Shown in pieces: positions 30,138 through 40,246 of a DNA stretch of 40,246 nucleotides. The position numbers were made by a program, and so were the translations under genes. Within the stretch, counting starts at the first letter, position 1. Every line of letters begins with the position of its first letter. The notes under the pieces were generated by a model, which saw only the letters and a program-made list of their open reading frames with translations, did not search any database and had not been told where the DNA came from. The DNA comes from Oceanobacillus sp. CFH 90083 (lineage in GTDB: Bacteria > Bacillota > Bacilli > Bacillales > Amphibacillaceae): contig NZ_VIYG01000012.1 of NCBI RefSeq assembly GCF_009389585.1, positions 78,716 to 118,961 of the forward strand. The letters are read 5' to 3'.

Positions 30138-31082
30138 ATGAACCCGTTTATTCAAGATTTTCTACATGTTACTGAGTCCGCAGCACTTGCAACGTACCCA
30201 TGGATTGGAACAGGAAATAAAATAGAGGCTGATCAGGCAGCTACAGATGCCATGCGCACTTTACTTAACAGAATACCTATGGATGGCAAGGTTGTTATTG
30301 GTGAAGGAGAAGTTGACGAAGCTCCCATGTTATTTATCGGCGAAAAAGTGGGAACGGGAAATGGTGCAGGTATTGATGTCGCTGTTGATCCAATTGATGG
30401 CACTACCTCTACTTCTAAAGGAAAAAATAACGCAATTGCTGTCATTGCTGTTGCTAAGGAAGGTACATTGCTTCATGCTCCTGATATGTATATGGAGAAG
30501 ATTGTAACTGGGCCTGAGGCAGCAGGTAAGATTAACATTGATTTTTCGCTGGAGAAAAATTTACGTATTATTGCAGAGGCAAAAGGGAAAAAGGTTGAGG
30601 AATTAAAATTGATTATTCAGGATCGAGAGAGGCATAGCCATTGGGTAGAACAGGCACATGCTTTAGGCGTTAGAACAGAATTATTTGAAGAAGGAGATGT
30701 TATTCCTGCCATTGCAACATGTATCCATCGAAGTGATGCAGACTTATTTATTGGCATTGGCGGCGCGCCTGAAGGAGTTCTTGCAGCTGTCGGTGTCAAA
30801 AGTCTAGGCGGAGAAATGCAGGCAAGATTACTTCCTAATACAGATGAGCAATGGAATCGCTGTGTGTCGATGGGACTCACGTCTCCAAATAAAGCTCTTT
30901 CGCATCATCAATTAGTTGCTACAGATGAATGTGCTTTTATCGCAACAAGCATTACCGGCAATATGCTATTACCAGGAATAGAAAATAACCAGAATGCTTT
31001 TACGACGCATTCTATTGTTTTAAATGGGCTAGATAAATGTTTTCGTCTAATAACAACAGAGCATGCTAAACCTTCTATCTAA
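30138..31082 (+). CDS. glpX: class II fructose-1,6-bisphosphatase (GlpX type)
   Basis: 314 residues from the ATG at 30138; an in-frame ATG three codons earlier touches the binding site AAAGGAG and is unlikely. Removes the 1-phosphate of fructose 1,6-bisphosphate in gluconeogenesis. Metal-binding motifs of the lithium-sensitive phosphatase fold are present: GEGEVDEAP at 55-63 and DPIDGTT at 84-90. The only plus-strand gene in the window, divergent from the activator and convergent with tuf. Growth on ketone bodies needs gluconeogenesis, which may explain its place. B. subtilis has a homologue, YwjI. Confidence 0.96.
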   Translation: MNPFIQDFLHVTESAALATYPWIGTGNKIEADQAATDAMRTLLNRIPMDGKVVIGEGEVDEAPMLFIGEKVGTGNGAGIDVAVDPIDGTTSTSKGKNNAIAVIAVAKEGTLLHAPDMYMEKIVTGPEAAGKINIDFSLEKNLRIIAEAKGKKVEELKLIIQDRERHSHWVEQAHALGVRTELFEEGDVIPAIATCIHRSDADLFIGIGGAPEGVLAAVGVKSLGGEMQARLLPNTDEQWNRCVSMGLTSPNKALSHHQLVATDECAFIATSITGNMLLPGIENNQNAFTTHSIVLNGLDKCFRLITTEHAKPSI

Positions 31083-31104
31083 GAGAATGTAAAGAGCCCG
31101 ACAA

Positions 31105-31135
31105 AAATAACGAAGGTACCTGACCCTCGTTATTT
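31105..31135 (+). terminator. hairpin after glpX
   Basis: AAATAACGA (31105-31113) and TCGTTATTT (31127-31135) form a perfect nine-base stem 22 bases past the stop. Only TTT ends the stem, so termination may be partial. Confidence 0.6.
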
Positions 31136-31217
31136 CCATACTGATATTACGAATTAAGATTTTGAGTAATCGCCAAATGAATGGGGAAGCCATTAAAGAA
31201 GATTTGGCAAGCCAAGC

Positions 31218-31279
31218 CTGAAAGGCGCAGGATTGCCTTAGTTGGGACTGGAACTGCGATTACTCGCCCCACCGAAAAT
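31218..31279 (+). repeat. dispersed repeat with CGATTACTCG motif
   Basis: The stretch with GCGCAGGATTGCC and GGGACTGGAACTGCGATTAC then TCGCCCCACCGAAAA recurs, inverted, in the rpoB-rpoC spacer (40035-40098) with high identity, and in part at 6211-6236. It lies between the glpX and tuf terminators. Confidence 0.75.
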
Positions 31280-31322
31280 CCTTACGCTTATACTTTATTC
31301 CTTAAATACTTTCTTAAAGTGC

Positions 31323-31352
31323 AAAAAAGACAGCGTCGTCACGCTGCCTTTT
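31323..31352 (-). terminator. terminator after tuf
   Basis: On the minus strand AAGGCAGCG and CGCTGTCTT form a strong stem (one G-U) followed by TTTT, 16 bases past the tuf stop. It ends the str operon. Confidence 0.9.
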
Positions 31353-31367
31353 TATTTTAAGCAATTA

Positions 31368-32558
<1,191 letters not shown>

Positions 32559-32665
32559 TTATAGTTCCTCCTTTAAATATATAGCAATTTTTATGAGCCA
32601 GGAAGTTCTATTAGAATTTCCCAGCCTTTATTAAATGTTATACGTTAGATTGAAGAAAAAATCAA

Positions 32666-34744
32666 TTATTCACCTGCATTTTTCTTGATAATTTCTTCTG
32701 TAATGCTTTTCGGTGTTTCTTCGTAGTGATCAAAGTGCATTGTATACACTCCGCGACCTTGCGTGTTTGAACGTAATGAAGTTGCATAGCCAAACATTTC
32801 TGCAAGCGGTACGAATGCTTTAACTACTTGCGCAGTTCCGCGTGCTTCCATACCTTCTACGCGCCCACGACGAGATGTAACATCACCCATGATGTCTCCC
32901 ATGTATTCTTCTGGAACAACAATTTCTACTCTCATCATTGGCTCAAGCAGAACTGGGTTACATTTGTTTTTAGCAGCTTTAAGTGCCATAGAAGCAGCTA
33001 CTTTAAACGCCATTTCGTTGGAATCGACATCGTGATAGCTTCCATCATATAATGTAGCTTTTACATCGATTAATGGATATCCGGCAAGGACACCATTGTC
33101 CATTGCTTCTTCAACACCTTGTTGAACAGCCGGGATGTACTCACGAGGAACAACCCCACCAACGATATTATTAACGAATTCGAATCCGGCGCCTTCTTCG
33201 TTTGGCTCAAATTTAATCCAAACGTGACCGAATTGTCCGCGTCCACCAGACTGACGTACGAATTTACCTTCTACTTCAGCAGCAGCACGGAAAGTTTCTC
33301 TGTAAGAAACCTGTGGAGCACCAACTGTTGCACCAACTTTAAATTCACGTTTCAAACGGTCAACAATGATATCCAGGTGAAGTTCACCCATACCAGAGAT
33401 GATAGTTTGTCCCGTTTCTGTATTAGTTTCTGTACGGAAAGTTGGATCCTCTTCCGCAAGCTTAGATAGCGCAATTCCCATTTTATCCTGGTCTGCTTTT
33501 GTTTCTGGCTCAATCGCAACAGAGATAACTGGTTCAGGGAACTCCATAGACTCAAGAATAACAAGATTCTTTTCGTCACATAGTGTATCCCCTGTGGTTG
33601 TATCTTTTAAACCTACTGCAGCAGCAATTTCACCTGAATAAGCAACAGAGATCTCTTCACGGGAGTTTGCGTGCATTTGCAGGATACGTCCGATACGCTC
33701 ACGTTTATCTTTTACAGAGTTCTTTACGTAAGAACCTGAGTTAAGTGTACCAGAGTACACACGGAAGAATGTCAGTTTACCAACATAAGGGTCCGTCATA
33801 ACTTTAAATGCTAATGCAGAGAACGGCGCATCATCAGAAGATGGGCGGGTTACTTTCTCTTCTGTTCCAGGAACGATACCTTCAATTGGAGGTACGTCTG
33901 TTGGAGCAGGAAGATAAGCAAGTACGGCATCAAGCATTAACTGAACACCTTTGTTTTTAAATGCAGATCCGCAAAGTACCGGATAGAAGTCTACATTTAA
34001 TGTTGCTTGACGAATAGCATTTGCAAGTTCCTCGTTAGAAATTTCTTCTCCTTCAAGATACTTCATCATTAGCTCTTCATCAGTTTCAGCTACTGCTTCC
34101 ACCAAGTTAGCACGCAGCTCTTCTGCTTCGTCTTTTAACTCGGCAGGAATTTCAGTAGTCTCAGCAGTTTGACCTAAATCATCCAGATAGATATGAGCTT
34201 CCATCTTAACCAAGTCAATAATTCCACTGAATTCATCCTCAGCACCGATAGGCATTTGGATTGGATGTGCATTTGCACCAAGGCGCTCTTTTAATGTATT
34301 TGTTGAATACAAGAAATCTGCACCTGTTTTGTCCATTTTGTTAATGAAAACAATACGTGGAACACCATATGTTGTCGCTTGACGCCATACTGTTTCCGTT
34401 TGTGGTTCAACACCAGATTGCGCATCTAGTACAGTTACCGCACCATCCAGTACACGAAGAGAACGTTCAACCTCAACTGTGAAGTCTACGTGTCCCGGTG
34501 TATCGATGATATTAATACGGTGGTCTTTCCAGGCAGCAGTTGTTGCAGCGGAAGTAATTGTAATTCCACGCTCCTGCTCCTGCTCCATCCAGTCCATTTG
34601 CGATGCACCTTCATGAGTTTCACCAATTTTATGAATACGTCCTGTATAGAAAAGAATACGCTCAGTAGTAGTGGTTTTTCCTGCATCAATGTGCGCCATA
34701 ATACCGATATTACGTGTCTTTTCCAAGGAGAACTCTCTAGCCAT
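32666..34744 (-). CDS. fusA: translation elongation factor G
   Basis: 692 residues, five-domain translocase. G1 AHIDAGKTT at 17-25, G3 DTPGHVDF, G4 NKMD. Domain IV near the C-terminus carries the conserved loop reaching the decoding site. No duplication or truncation seen. 42 bases from rpsG. Confidence 0.99.
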   Translation of the reverse strand: MAREFSLEKTRNIGIMAHIDAGKTTTTERILFYTGRIHKIGETHEGASQMDWMEQEQERGITITSAATTAAWKDHRINIIDTPGHVDFTVEVERSLRVLDGAVTVLDAQSGVEPQTETVWRQATTYGVPRIVFINKMDKTGADFLYSTNTLKERLGANAHPIQMPIGAEDEFSGIIDLVKMEAHIYLDDLGQTAETTEIPAELKDEAEELRANLVEAVAETDEELMMKYLEGEEISNEELANAIRQATLNVDFYPVLCGSAFKNKGVQLMLDAVLAYLPAPTDVPPIEGIVPGTEEKVTRPSSDDAPFSALAFKVMTDPYVGKLTFFRVYSGTLNSGSYVKNSVKDKRERIGRILQMHANSREEISVAYSGEIAAAVGLKDTTTGDTLCDEKNLVILESMEFPEPVISVAIEPETKADQDKMGIALSKLAEEDPTFRTETNTETGQTIISGMGELHLDIIVDRLKREFKVGATVGAPQVSYRETFRAAAEVEGKFVRQSGGRGQFGHVWIKFEPNEEGAGFEFVNNIVGGVVPREYIPAVQQGVEEAMDNGVLAGYPLIDVKATLYDGSYHDVDSNEMAFKVAASMALKAAKNKCNPVLLEPMMRVEIVVPEEYMGDIMGDVTSRRGRVEGMEARGTAQVVKAFVPLAEMFGYATSLRSNTQGRGVYTMHFDHYEETPKSITEEIIKKNAGE

Positions 34745-34786
34745 GTATTCTTCTCCTTCCTATAGAAAAAAATGCTTTGATTTATA

Positions 34787-35257
34787 TTACCAACGGTAGT
34801 GAGCGAATGCTTTGTTCGCTTCTGCCATTTTATGCATGTCTTCTCTTTTCTTAACAGCAGCTCCTGTGTTGTTAGAAGCATCAAGAATTTCATTAGCAAG
34901 ACGTTCTTCCATTGTTTTTTCTCCGCGCAGGCGAGAGTAATTAACAATATAACGTAATCCTAAAGCCTGACGACGTTCTGGACGAACCTCCACTGGCACT
35001 TGATAGTTTGAACCACCAACACGGCGGGCACGTACTTCAAGTACTGGCATAACATTTTTCATTGCTTGCTCAAAAACTTCCATTGCGTTTTGGCCGCTTC
35101 TTTCAGCAACTAATTCAAACGCATTATAAAGGATTTTTTGTGCTTTACCACGTTTCCCATCGATCATGATTTGGTTGATGAGGCGTGTAACTAATTTTGA
35201 GTTATAAAGCGGATCTGGTAATACATCACGCTTTGGTACTGGACCTTTACGAGGCAT
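34787..35257 (-). CDS. rpsG: 30S ribosomal protein S7
   Basis: 156 residues, exact family length. [20 protein letters not shown] at the start; the beta-hairpin [14 protein letters not shown] near the E site. S7 nucleates head assembly and represses the str operon in enteric bacteria. Confidence 0.98.
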   Translation of the reverse strand: MPRKGPVPKRDVLPDPLYNSKLVTRLINQIMIDGKRGKAQKILYNAFELVAERSGQNAMEVFEQAMKNVMPVLEVRARRVGGSNYQVPVEVRPERRQALGLRYIVNYSRLRGEKTMEERLANEILDASNNTGAAVKKREDMHKMAEANKAFAHYRW

Positions 35258-35293
35258 TGTACATCCTCCTTTCCCTTATGTTATTTCTATTAC

Positions 35294-35707
35294 TTATTTT
35301 TTAGGTCTTTTCGTTCCATATTTAGAGCGTCCTTGCATACGGCCTTCTACTCCAGCAGTATCAAGTGCTCCACGTACGATGTGATAACGTACCCCCGGTA
35401 AGTCTTTTACACGGCCGCCACGGATAAGAACAACACTGTGTTCTTGCAGGTTATGGCCAATACCAGGGATGTATGCAGTTACCTCCATGTTGTTAGACAA
35501 ACGTACACGCGCATATTTACGAAGTGCAGAGTTTGGTTTCTTAGGAGTTAATGTACCTACACGAGTACATACACCACGCTTTTGCGGAGAGCTCTGATCA
35601 GTCATTTTCTTTTTAAAGCTGTTATAGCCTTTATTAAGTGCAGGTGAGTCAGACTTTTTTGTCTTAGACACACGGCCTTTACGAACTAGCTGATTAATTG
35701 TTGGCAT
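35294..35707 (-). CDS. rpsL: 30S ribosomal protein S12
   Basis: 137 residues, Bacillus length. The decoding-site lysines corresponding to the streptomycin positions are present: K56 in [11 protein letters not shown] and K101 in [11 protein letters not shown], so the sequence predicts streptomycin sensitivity at this target. GAGGAGG before the ATG. First gene of the str operon, behind its own promoter. Confidence 0.98.
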   Translation of the reverse strand: MPTINQLVRKGRVSKTKKSDSPALNKGYNSFKKKMTDQSSPQKRGVCTRVGTLTPKKPNSALRKYARVRLSNNMEVTAYIPGIGHNLQEHSVVLIRGGRVKDLPGVRYHIVRGALDTAGVEGRMQGRSKYGTKRPKK

Positions 35708-35943
35708 TGAGTTTTCCTCCTCTCAATATGAATTTAGTAATCAAATAACAATCTTTTGTAATACCACACATCCAGGTGGTTCATTTTTAGTGATAAAAAA
35801 ATCTCTCACAAAATCCTTGCGAAAAAATCGTTCATCTCATACTTAGATTGCTTTTGTTATTATTGTTTAAAATAAACCGACGTTCCGATGATGGATTGCT
35901 TCTAAAGATTACTTTTGCAAGCATAATCAGAAGCACCTTGAAT
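35708..35943 (-). promoter_or_regulatory. str operon leader with two hairpins
   Basis: About 230 untranslated bases. Right at the predicted 5' end GCTTCT-GATTA (35934-35924) pairs with TAATC-TTT-AGAAGC (35911-35898), an 11-bp stem with a three-base bulge. Further down TCGCAA-GGATT-TTGTGA (35822-35806) is followed after four bases by seven Ts, an attenuator-like arrangement. Possible control by ribosomal proteins or premature termination; inferred only. Confidence 0.5.
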
Positions 35944-35972
35944 ATAATACCACCCTCTATATTGTTTGTCAA
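35944..35972 (-). promoter_or_regulatory. strong sigma-A promoter of the str operon
   Basis: Perfect -35 TTGACA (35972-35967), exactly 17 bases, -10 TATTAT (35949-35944). It stands where bacilli usually have the L7Ae-like gene after rpoC. Confidence 0.9.
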
Positions 35973-36024
35973 TATATTCTTGGTATTTTTTCGGCGCTCC
36001 CAAAAATAACTTACAATGTGATTA

Positions 36025-36048
36025 CAAGAAGGGGATATCCCCTTCTTG
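36025..36048. terminator. 24-base perfect palindrome after rpoC
   Basis: CAAGAAGGGGAT and its exact complement form a continuous palindrome 15 bases past the rpoC stop. The hairpin would be strong but is followed by TAATCAC rather than a T-run; a TTTTT follows only later. Probably a partial terminator or processing site between rpoBC and str. Confidence 0.65.
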
Positions 36049-36062
36049 ATCAGCATTCCATT

Positions 36063-39000
36063 TTATACTCTTTGTGTGCTCTCTTCATCTGCTGTTTCTT
36101 CATCAGATTCCGGCAGATCAAGCTCGGCTTCTAAAGTACGGTATTGCGGCATTCCTGTACCAGCCGGGACAAGCTTACCGATAATAACATTCTCTTTTAA
36201 GCCAAGTAACTCATCACGTTTTCCTTTAATAGCAGCATCAGTCAAGACACGTGTCGTTTCCTGGAAGGATGCAGCTGATAAGAAGGAATCCGTTTCAAGA
36301 GATGCTTTGGTGATACCAAGTAATACCGGACGCCCTGTTGCAGGGTCTGCGCCGTCTTTAAATACTTTTTCGTTTGCATCCCTGAATTGGTGCAATTCAA
36401 GTAAGGAGCCTGGCAATACGTCTGTATCTCCAGAGGACGTAACACGGATCTTACGAAGCATCTGGCGAACCATTACCTCTACGTGTTTATCTCCGATTTC
36501 TACCCCTTGCATACGATATACTCGCTGTACTTCTTTCAGCAGGTAGTCTTGAACGCCTTCTACACCTTTTACGCGAAGAAGCTCTTTCGGATCCACCGAA
36601 CCTTCTGTAAGCTCTTGCCCGGTTTCCACTTGATCTCCTTCTTGCACTTTCAAACGGGCGTTGTACGGAACAGCATAGCTGCGTTGTTCTACACTACCCT
36701 GAATAACAATTTCTTGTCTATCCTTTACTTCCTTCATTTCCAGAACCGTACCGGCAATTTCCGTAATGACTGCCTGCCCTTTCGGATTACGCGCTTCAAA
36801 TAATTCTTGGATACGCGGTAAACCTTGTGTAATATCATCTCCGGCAACTCCGCCTGTATGGAAGGTACGCATTGTCAGCTGTGTACCCGGCTCTCCGATA
36901 GATTGAGCTGCGATAATTCCTACCGCTTCGCCAACCTCTACATCTGATCCAGTAGCTAAATTACGGCCATAACATTTCTGACATACGCCATGCTTCGTGT
37001 TACAAGTGAAGGCTGTACGGATTGTTACTTCTTCAATACCAGCTTCCACAATAGCTTTGGCCTGATCTTCGTGGATGAGTTCATTTTTCTTCACAATGAA
37101 TTCACCAGTTTCAGGGTGCTGTACATTTTCGAATGCTGTTCTGCCGATCAAACGGTCTAATAGCGGTTCAATCACTTCTGATCCATCTACAAGTGCAGCA
37201 ACCTTCAGACCGCGATCCGTTCCACAATCTGCCTCACGAATGATAACATCCTGCGCAACATCTACAAGTCGGCGGGTCAAGTAGCCTGAATCAGCTGTTT
37301 TCAGTGCTGTATCAGCAAGACCTTTACGGGCACCATGCGTAGAAATAAAGTATTCCATTACCGTTAGCCCTTCACGGAAACTGGACTTGATCGGGATTTC
37401 TATAATTTTACCGGATGGGTCAGCCATCAATCCACGCATACCAGCAAGCTGGGTGAAGTTTGATGCGTTACCGCGGGCACCGGAATCACTCATCATATAG
37501 ATCGGATTTCGTTCGCTTAATGACCCCATCAGACGATCCTGAATAACATCTTTCGCCTCTGACCAGATAGCAATAACACGGTCATAACGCTCTTCTTCTG
37601 TTATCAGACCACGACGGAATTGTTTTAACACTTTATCTACTTTTACTTGTGCTTCGTCTAAGATACCTTGTTTTTCAGCAAGTACAACGATATCAGAGAT
37701 ACCAACTGTCATACCAGCTTTTGTAGAGTAGCTGAACCCAAGGTCTTTCATACGGTCAAGCATTTTAGAGGTTTCCGTGATTTTGAACCGCTTGAATACT
37801 TCAGCGATAATATCACCCAGGAAGCCTTTCTTAAATGGCTTAATCACATCACGTTTTTTAATTTCTTCTTTAATATTCGTACCAGAATCAATGAAATATT
37901 TTTCCGGTGTTTTTTCTTCTAAATTCCCTTTTGTAGGTTCATTCATGTACGGGAAGGAATCTGGAAGAATTTCATTAAAGATTAATTTACCGACCGTTGT
38001 TAACAACAGCTGGCTGTTTTGTTTTTCTGTAAATGTTTTATTATTTAAGCTGGATGCCTGCACGGCAATACGTGTATGCAGATGAGCATATCCAGTTTGA
38101 TAAGCAATTAATGCTTCGTTTGTATCTTTGAAGTAAGAGCCTTCTCCAATGGCACCTTCACGTTCTAATGTAAGGTAGTAGTTTCCAAGCACCATATCCT
38201 GTGATGGTGTAACAACTGGTTTTCCATCCTTCGGGTTAAGAATATTTTGCGCTGCCAGCATTAAAATTCTTGCTTCTGCCTGCGCTTCTGCCCCAAGTGG
38301 AACGTGTACAGCCATCTGGTCCCCATCAAAGTCGGCGTTATATGCCGTACATACTAGTGGATGCAGTCGGATTGCACGCCCATCAACCAACGTAGGTTCA
38401 AATGCTTGAATCCCCAATCTGTGAAGGGTCGGTGCACGGTTAAGCAGTACCGGGTGCTCCTTAATAACATCTTCAAGAACATCCCATACATCAGGGTGCA
38501 CTCTTTCAATTTTTCGCTTCGCTGATTTAATATTGTGTGCGAGACCTCTGGATACTAATTCCTTCATAATAAACGGTTTAAATAGTTCCAGCGCCATTTC
38601 TCTTGGCAGACCGCACTGATACATCTTCAAATGAGGTCCAACGACAATAACAGAACGTCCGGAATAATCAACACGTTTACCTAATAGATTTTGACGGAAA
38701 CGGCCCTGCTTCCCTTTCAACATATGAGAAAGAGATTTTAATGGACGGTTACCTGGTCCTGTAACAGGACGTCCGCGACGGCCATTATCGATCAAAGCAT
38801 CGACAGCTTCTTGAAGCATCCGCTTCTCGTTTTGAACGATAATGCTTGGAGCACCTAAGTCAAGCAGGCGTTTTAAGCGGTTGTTACGGTTAATAACACG
38901 ACGGTAAAGGTCATTTAAATCAGAAGTAGCGAAACGTCCGCCATCTAATTGAACCATTGGACGAATTTCTGGAGGGATAACTGGAAGGACATCTAAAATC

Positions 39001-39677
39001 ATCCAGCTTGCTTCGTTTCCAGAGTTACGGAATGCTTCCATTACTTCCAAACGTTTAATAGCACGCGTACGGCGTTGACCGTGAGCTGTTTTCAGCTCTT
39101 CACGCAGTGCGTCGACTTCTTTTTCTAAGTCAAGATCCTGTAATAATTTACGGATAGCTTCTGCTCCCATTTGAGCTTTGAAATTATTACCGTATTTATC
39201 ATAATAAGAGCGGAACTCTTTTTCAGAAAGCAATTGCTTCTTCTCAAGAGGTGTGCTTCCCGGATCGGTTACAATGTATGCTGCAAAATAGATAACTTCC
39301 TCTAATGCACGAGGAGACATATCTAATACTAATCCCATCCGGCTCGGAATCCCTTTAAAATACCAAATATGGGATACGGGAGCAGCAAGCTCAATATGCC
39401 CCATACGCTCACGGCGTACTTTAGCCTTTGTCACTTCTACACCGCACCGGTCACAGACAACACCTTTGTAACGGACACGTTTGTACTTGCCACAGTGACA
39501 TTCCCAATCCTTTGTCGGCCCAAAGATACGCTCACAGAACAAACCATCTTTTTCCGGTTTTAACGTACGATAGTTAATTGTTTCTGGTTTTTTCACTTCA
39601 CCGTAAGACCAAGAACGAATCTTTTCTGGTGAAGCAAGCCCTATTTTCATATACTCAAAATTATTTACATCCAACAA
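36063..39677 (-). CDS. rpoC: RNA polymerase beta' subunit
   Basis: 1204 residues (B. subtilis 1199). N-terminal zinc ribbon C60, C62, C75, C78; catalytic NADFDGD at 447-453 with D449, D451 and D453 holding the active magnesium; trigger-loop region with QLAGMRGLM and [19 protein letters not shown]; second zinc site in [17 protein letters not shown]. Start TTG, eight bases after GGAGG, giving [10 protein letters not shown] as in Bacillus. Confidence 0.99.
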   Translation of the reverse strand: MLDVNNFEYMKIGLASPEKIRSWSYGEVKKPETINYRTLKPEKDGLFCERIFGPTKDWECHCGKYKRVRYKGVVCDRCGVEVTKAKVRRERMGHIELAAPVSHIWYFKGIPSRMGLVLDMSPRALEEVIYFAAYIVTDPGSTPLEKKQLLSEKEFRSYYDKYGNNFKAQMGAEAIRKLLQDLDLEKEVDALREELKTAHGQRRTRAIKRLEVMEAFRNSGNEASWMILDVLPVIPPEIRPMVQLDGGRFATSDLNDLYRRVINRNNRLKRLLDLGAPSIIVQNEKRMLQEAVDALIDNGRRGRPVTGPGNRPLKSLSHMLKGKQGRFRQNLLGKRVDYSGRSVIVVGPHLKMYQCGLPREMALELFKPFIMKELVSRGLAHNIKSAKRKIERVHPDVWDVLEDVIKEHPVLLNRAPTLHRLGIQAFEPTLVDGRAIRLHPLVCTAYNADFDGDQMAVHVPLGAEAQAEARILMLAAQNILNPKDGKPVVTPSQDMVLGNYYLTLEREGAIGEGSYFKDTNEALIAYQTGYAHLHTRIAVQASSLNNKTFTEKQNSQLLLTTVGKLIFNEILPDSFPYMNEPTKGNLEEKTPEKYFIDSGTNIKEEIKKRDVIKPFKKGFLGDIIAEVFKRFKITETSKMLDRMKDLGFSYSTKAGMTVGISDIVVLAEKQGILDEAQVKVDKVLKQFRRGLITEEERYDRVIAIWSEAKDVIQDRLMGSLSERNPIYMMSDSGARGNASNFTQLAGMRGLMADPSGKIIEIPIKSSFREGLTVMEYFISTHGARKGLADTALKTADSGYLTRRLVDVAQDVIIREADCGTDRGLKVAALVDGSEVIEPLLDRLIGRTAFENVQHPETGEFIVKKNELIHEDQAKAIVEAGIEEVTIRTAFTCNTKHGVCQKCYGRNLATGSDVEVGEAVGIIAAQSIGEPGTQLTMRTFHTGGVAGDDITQGLPRIQELFEARNPKGQAVITEIAGTVLEMKEVKDRQEIVIQGSVEQRSYAVPYNARLKVQEGDQVETGQELTEGSVDPKELLRVKGVEGVQDYLLKEVQRVYRMQGVEIGDKHVEVMVRQMLRKIRVTSSGDTDVLPGSLLELHQFRDANEKVFKDGADPATGRPVLLGITKASLETDSFLSAASFQETTRVLTDAAIKGKRDELLGLKENVIIGKLVPAGTGMPQYRTLEAELDLPESDEETADEESTQRV

Positions 39678-40103
39678 GGGGCAATCCTCCCTTTTACAAG
39701 TTAAGAAAGTTTGAAAAAACCTGGCTTATCGTCATATCTTGGCGAAAGTCGGAGGTTTCTTTAAACGAAATTTATCACAGCGTGAGTGTCCGTAATTTCC
39801 CCTGCCTTTATCTAGTTAGATAACTATTATAAATCTGCCGGGGAAAACGGGCACTGCATTCCTGTATAACTGAAGCTAAATTCAGCGGGAATCCCCCCTG
39901 AACCAAGTTTTATTTTATGTGAAGTGCAGAATGGCTCTATGAAACAGGAACTTCCACTAAGAGCGCTCACGCCGTGTGGGTAATGTAGATATCCCCACAA
40001 CTGTTTTCGGTGAGGCGAGTATTCGCAAAAGCTCTTCGGTGGGACGAGTAATCGCAGTTCCAGCCCCAGTCCCGATCCTGTGAAGCCATTCCTGCACAAA
40101 ATT
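39678..40103 (-). other. 426-base rpoB-rpoC spacer with repeat sequence
   Basis: In Bacillus the rpoB-rpoC gap is only tens of bases. Here the stretch next to rpoB carries the dispersed repeat (see 40007-40098), and the rest holds no gene. A TTTATAAT (about 39829-39836) resembles a -10 without a good -35. The 90-codon frame across the spacer lies in the repeat and is not credible. Confidence 0.6.
40007..40098 (-). repeat. dispersed CGATTACTCG repeat in rpoBC
   Basis: Two tandem copies, 29 bases apart, of TCGGTGrGrCGAGTAwTCGC (40007-40026 and 40036-40055), the second continuing through AGTTCCAGCCCCAGTCCC to TGCAC. The second copy matches 31218-31279 in inverted orientation over about 60 bases and shares GCGAGTAATCGCAG with 6217-6230. 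Confidence 0.75.
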
Positions 40104-40246
40104 TTATTGATTTAGTGGTTCTTCCACTTCGATGTTAAGCTTCGTTGATGTTTGACCTTCTTCATCCTCTAATTCACGCATATCAATCTCATCTTCTGTA
40201 CTGGAGAGCATCTTCACATCCATACCAAGACTTTGAAGCTCTTTAA
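40104..40246 (-). CDS. rpoB: RNA polymerase beta subunit, C-terminal end (partial)
   Basis: The last 46 or so codons before the stop at 40104-40106: [16 protein letters not shown] then [20 protein letters not shown] and an acidic tail ending [18 protein letters not shown] is the conserved C-terminal clamp segment of beta; the acidic tail is typical of low-GC Gram-positives. The gene continues beyond the window edge. Confidence 0.95.
   Translation of the reverse strand, partial: KELQSLGMDVKMLSSTEDEIDMRELEDEEGQTSTKLNIEVEEPLNQ

Noticed and set aside
34486..34947. 153-codon frame spanning the fusA start and rpsG end
   Set aside because: Out-of-frame shadow of fusA and rpsG, both of which are unmistakable.
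35832..36056. 74-codon minus-strand frame in the rpoC-rpsL spacer as the missing L7Ae-like gene
   Set aside because: Sequence has no resemblance to the L7Ae family and spans the str promoter and the post-rpoC palindrome.
39827..40099. 90-codon frame between rpoC and rpoB
   Set aside because: Lies across the dispersed repeat; LELRLLVPPK is also produced by the copy at 31242, so it is repeat sequence read as protein.

Overview
The window is a low-GC Firmicutes chromosome segment, almost certainly Bacillaceae and probably an Oceanobacillus/Virgibacillus-like lineage. This rests on the gene order (rpoB-rpoC, str, S10, spc and alpha operons, then ecfA1-ecfA2-ecfT-truA-rplM-rpsI), strong AGGAGG ribosome binding sites, frequent TTG/GTG starts and Bacillus-type protein lengths. 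The species is inferred from remembered protein similarity, not from a search. All but one of the genes lie on the minus strand, so transcription runs from position 40246 toward position 1.

Layout in order of transcription. (1) 40246-36063: the 3' end of rpoB, an unusually long rpoB-rpoC spacer filled with dispersed repeat sequence, and rpoC. (2) 36062-31368: a new promoter and structured leader, then the str operon rpsL-rpsG-fusA-tuf, closed by a terminator. The L7Ae-like gene usual between rpoC and rpsL is absent. (3) 31300-21500: an accessory block that separates tuf from rpsJ. It holds a plus-strand class II fructose-bisphosphatase (glpX type), a PAS/sigma-54 activator, and a downstream run scoA-scoB-bdhA-thiolase-gntP-atoE for uptake and breakdown of D-3-hydroxybutyrate and acetoacetate. 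A textbook -24/-12 sigma-54 promoter lies directly before scoA. (4) 21340-6700: the S10-spc-alpha superoperon from rpsJ to rplQ, starting at a consensus sigma-A promoter. Two departures are clear: a dispersed repeat sits between rplN and rplX, and map plus its KOW-domain neighbour are missing between adk and infA. (5) 6700-1690: a terminator, a palindrome-rich spacer with a MITE-like element bounded by 9-bp direct repeats, then ecfA1-ecfA2-ecfT-truA and rplM-rpsI with their own promoter and a probable L13 leader. (6) 1690-1: decayed mobile DNA (an IS3-family transposase tail and a broken radC) and a methyltransferase-like gene.

Working together: the bulk of the window makes the ribosome, RNA polymerase, elongation factors, the SecY channel and the ECF energizing module. 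The accessory block forms a plausible physiological unit: import of ketone bodies, oxidation of 3-hydroxybutyrate, CoA transfer, thiolysis to acetyl-CoA, and FBPase for the gluconeogenesis such growth needs. Control would be by sigma-54 with the linked activator, perhaps with CcpA through a cre-like site.

The less ordinary content is in the spacers: at least three families of dispersed palindromic repeats, including copies inside the ribosomal protein and rpoBC transcription units, and several candidate structured leaders. I found no tRNA, rRNA, CRISPR array or complete insertion sequence.
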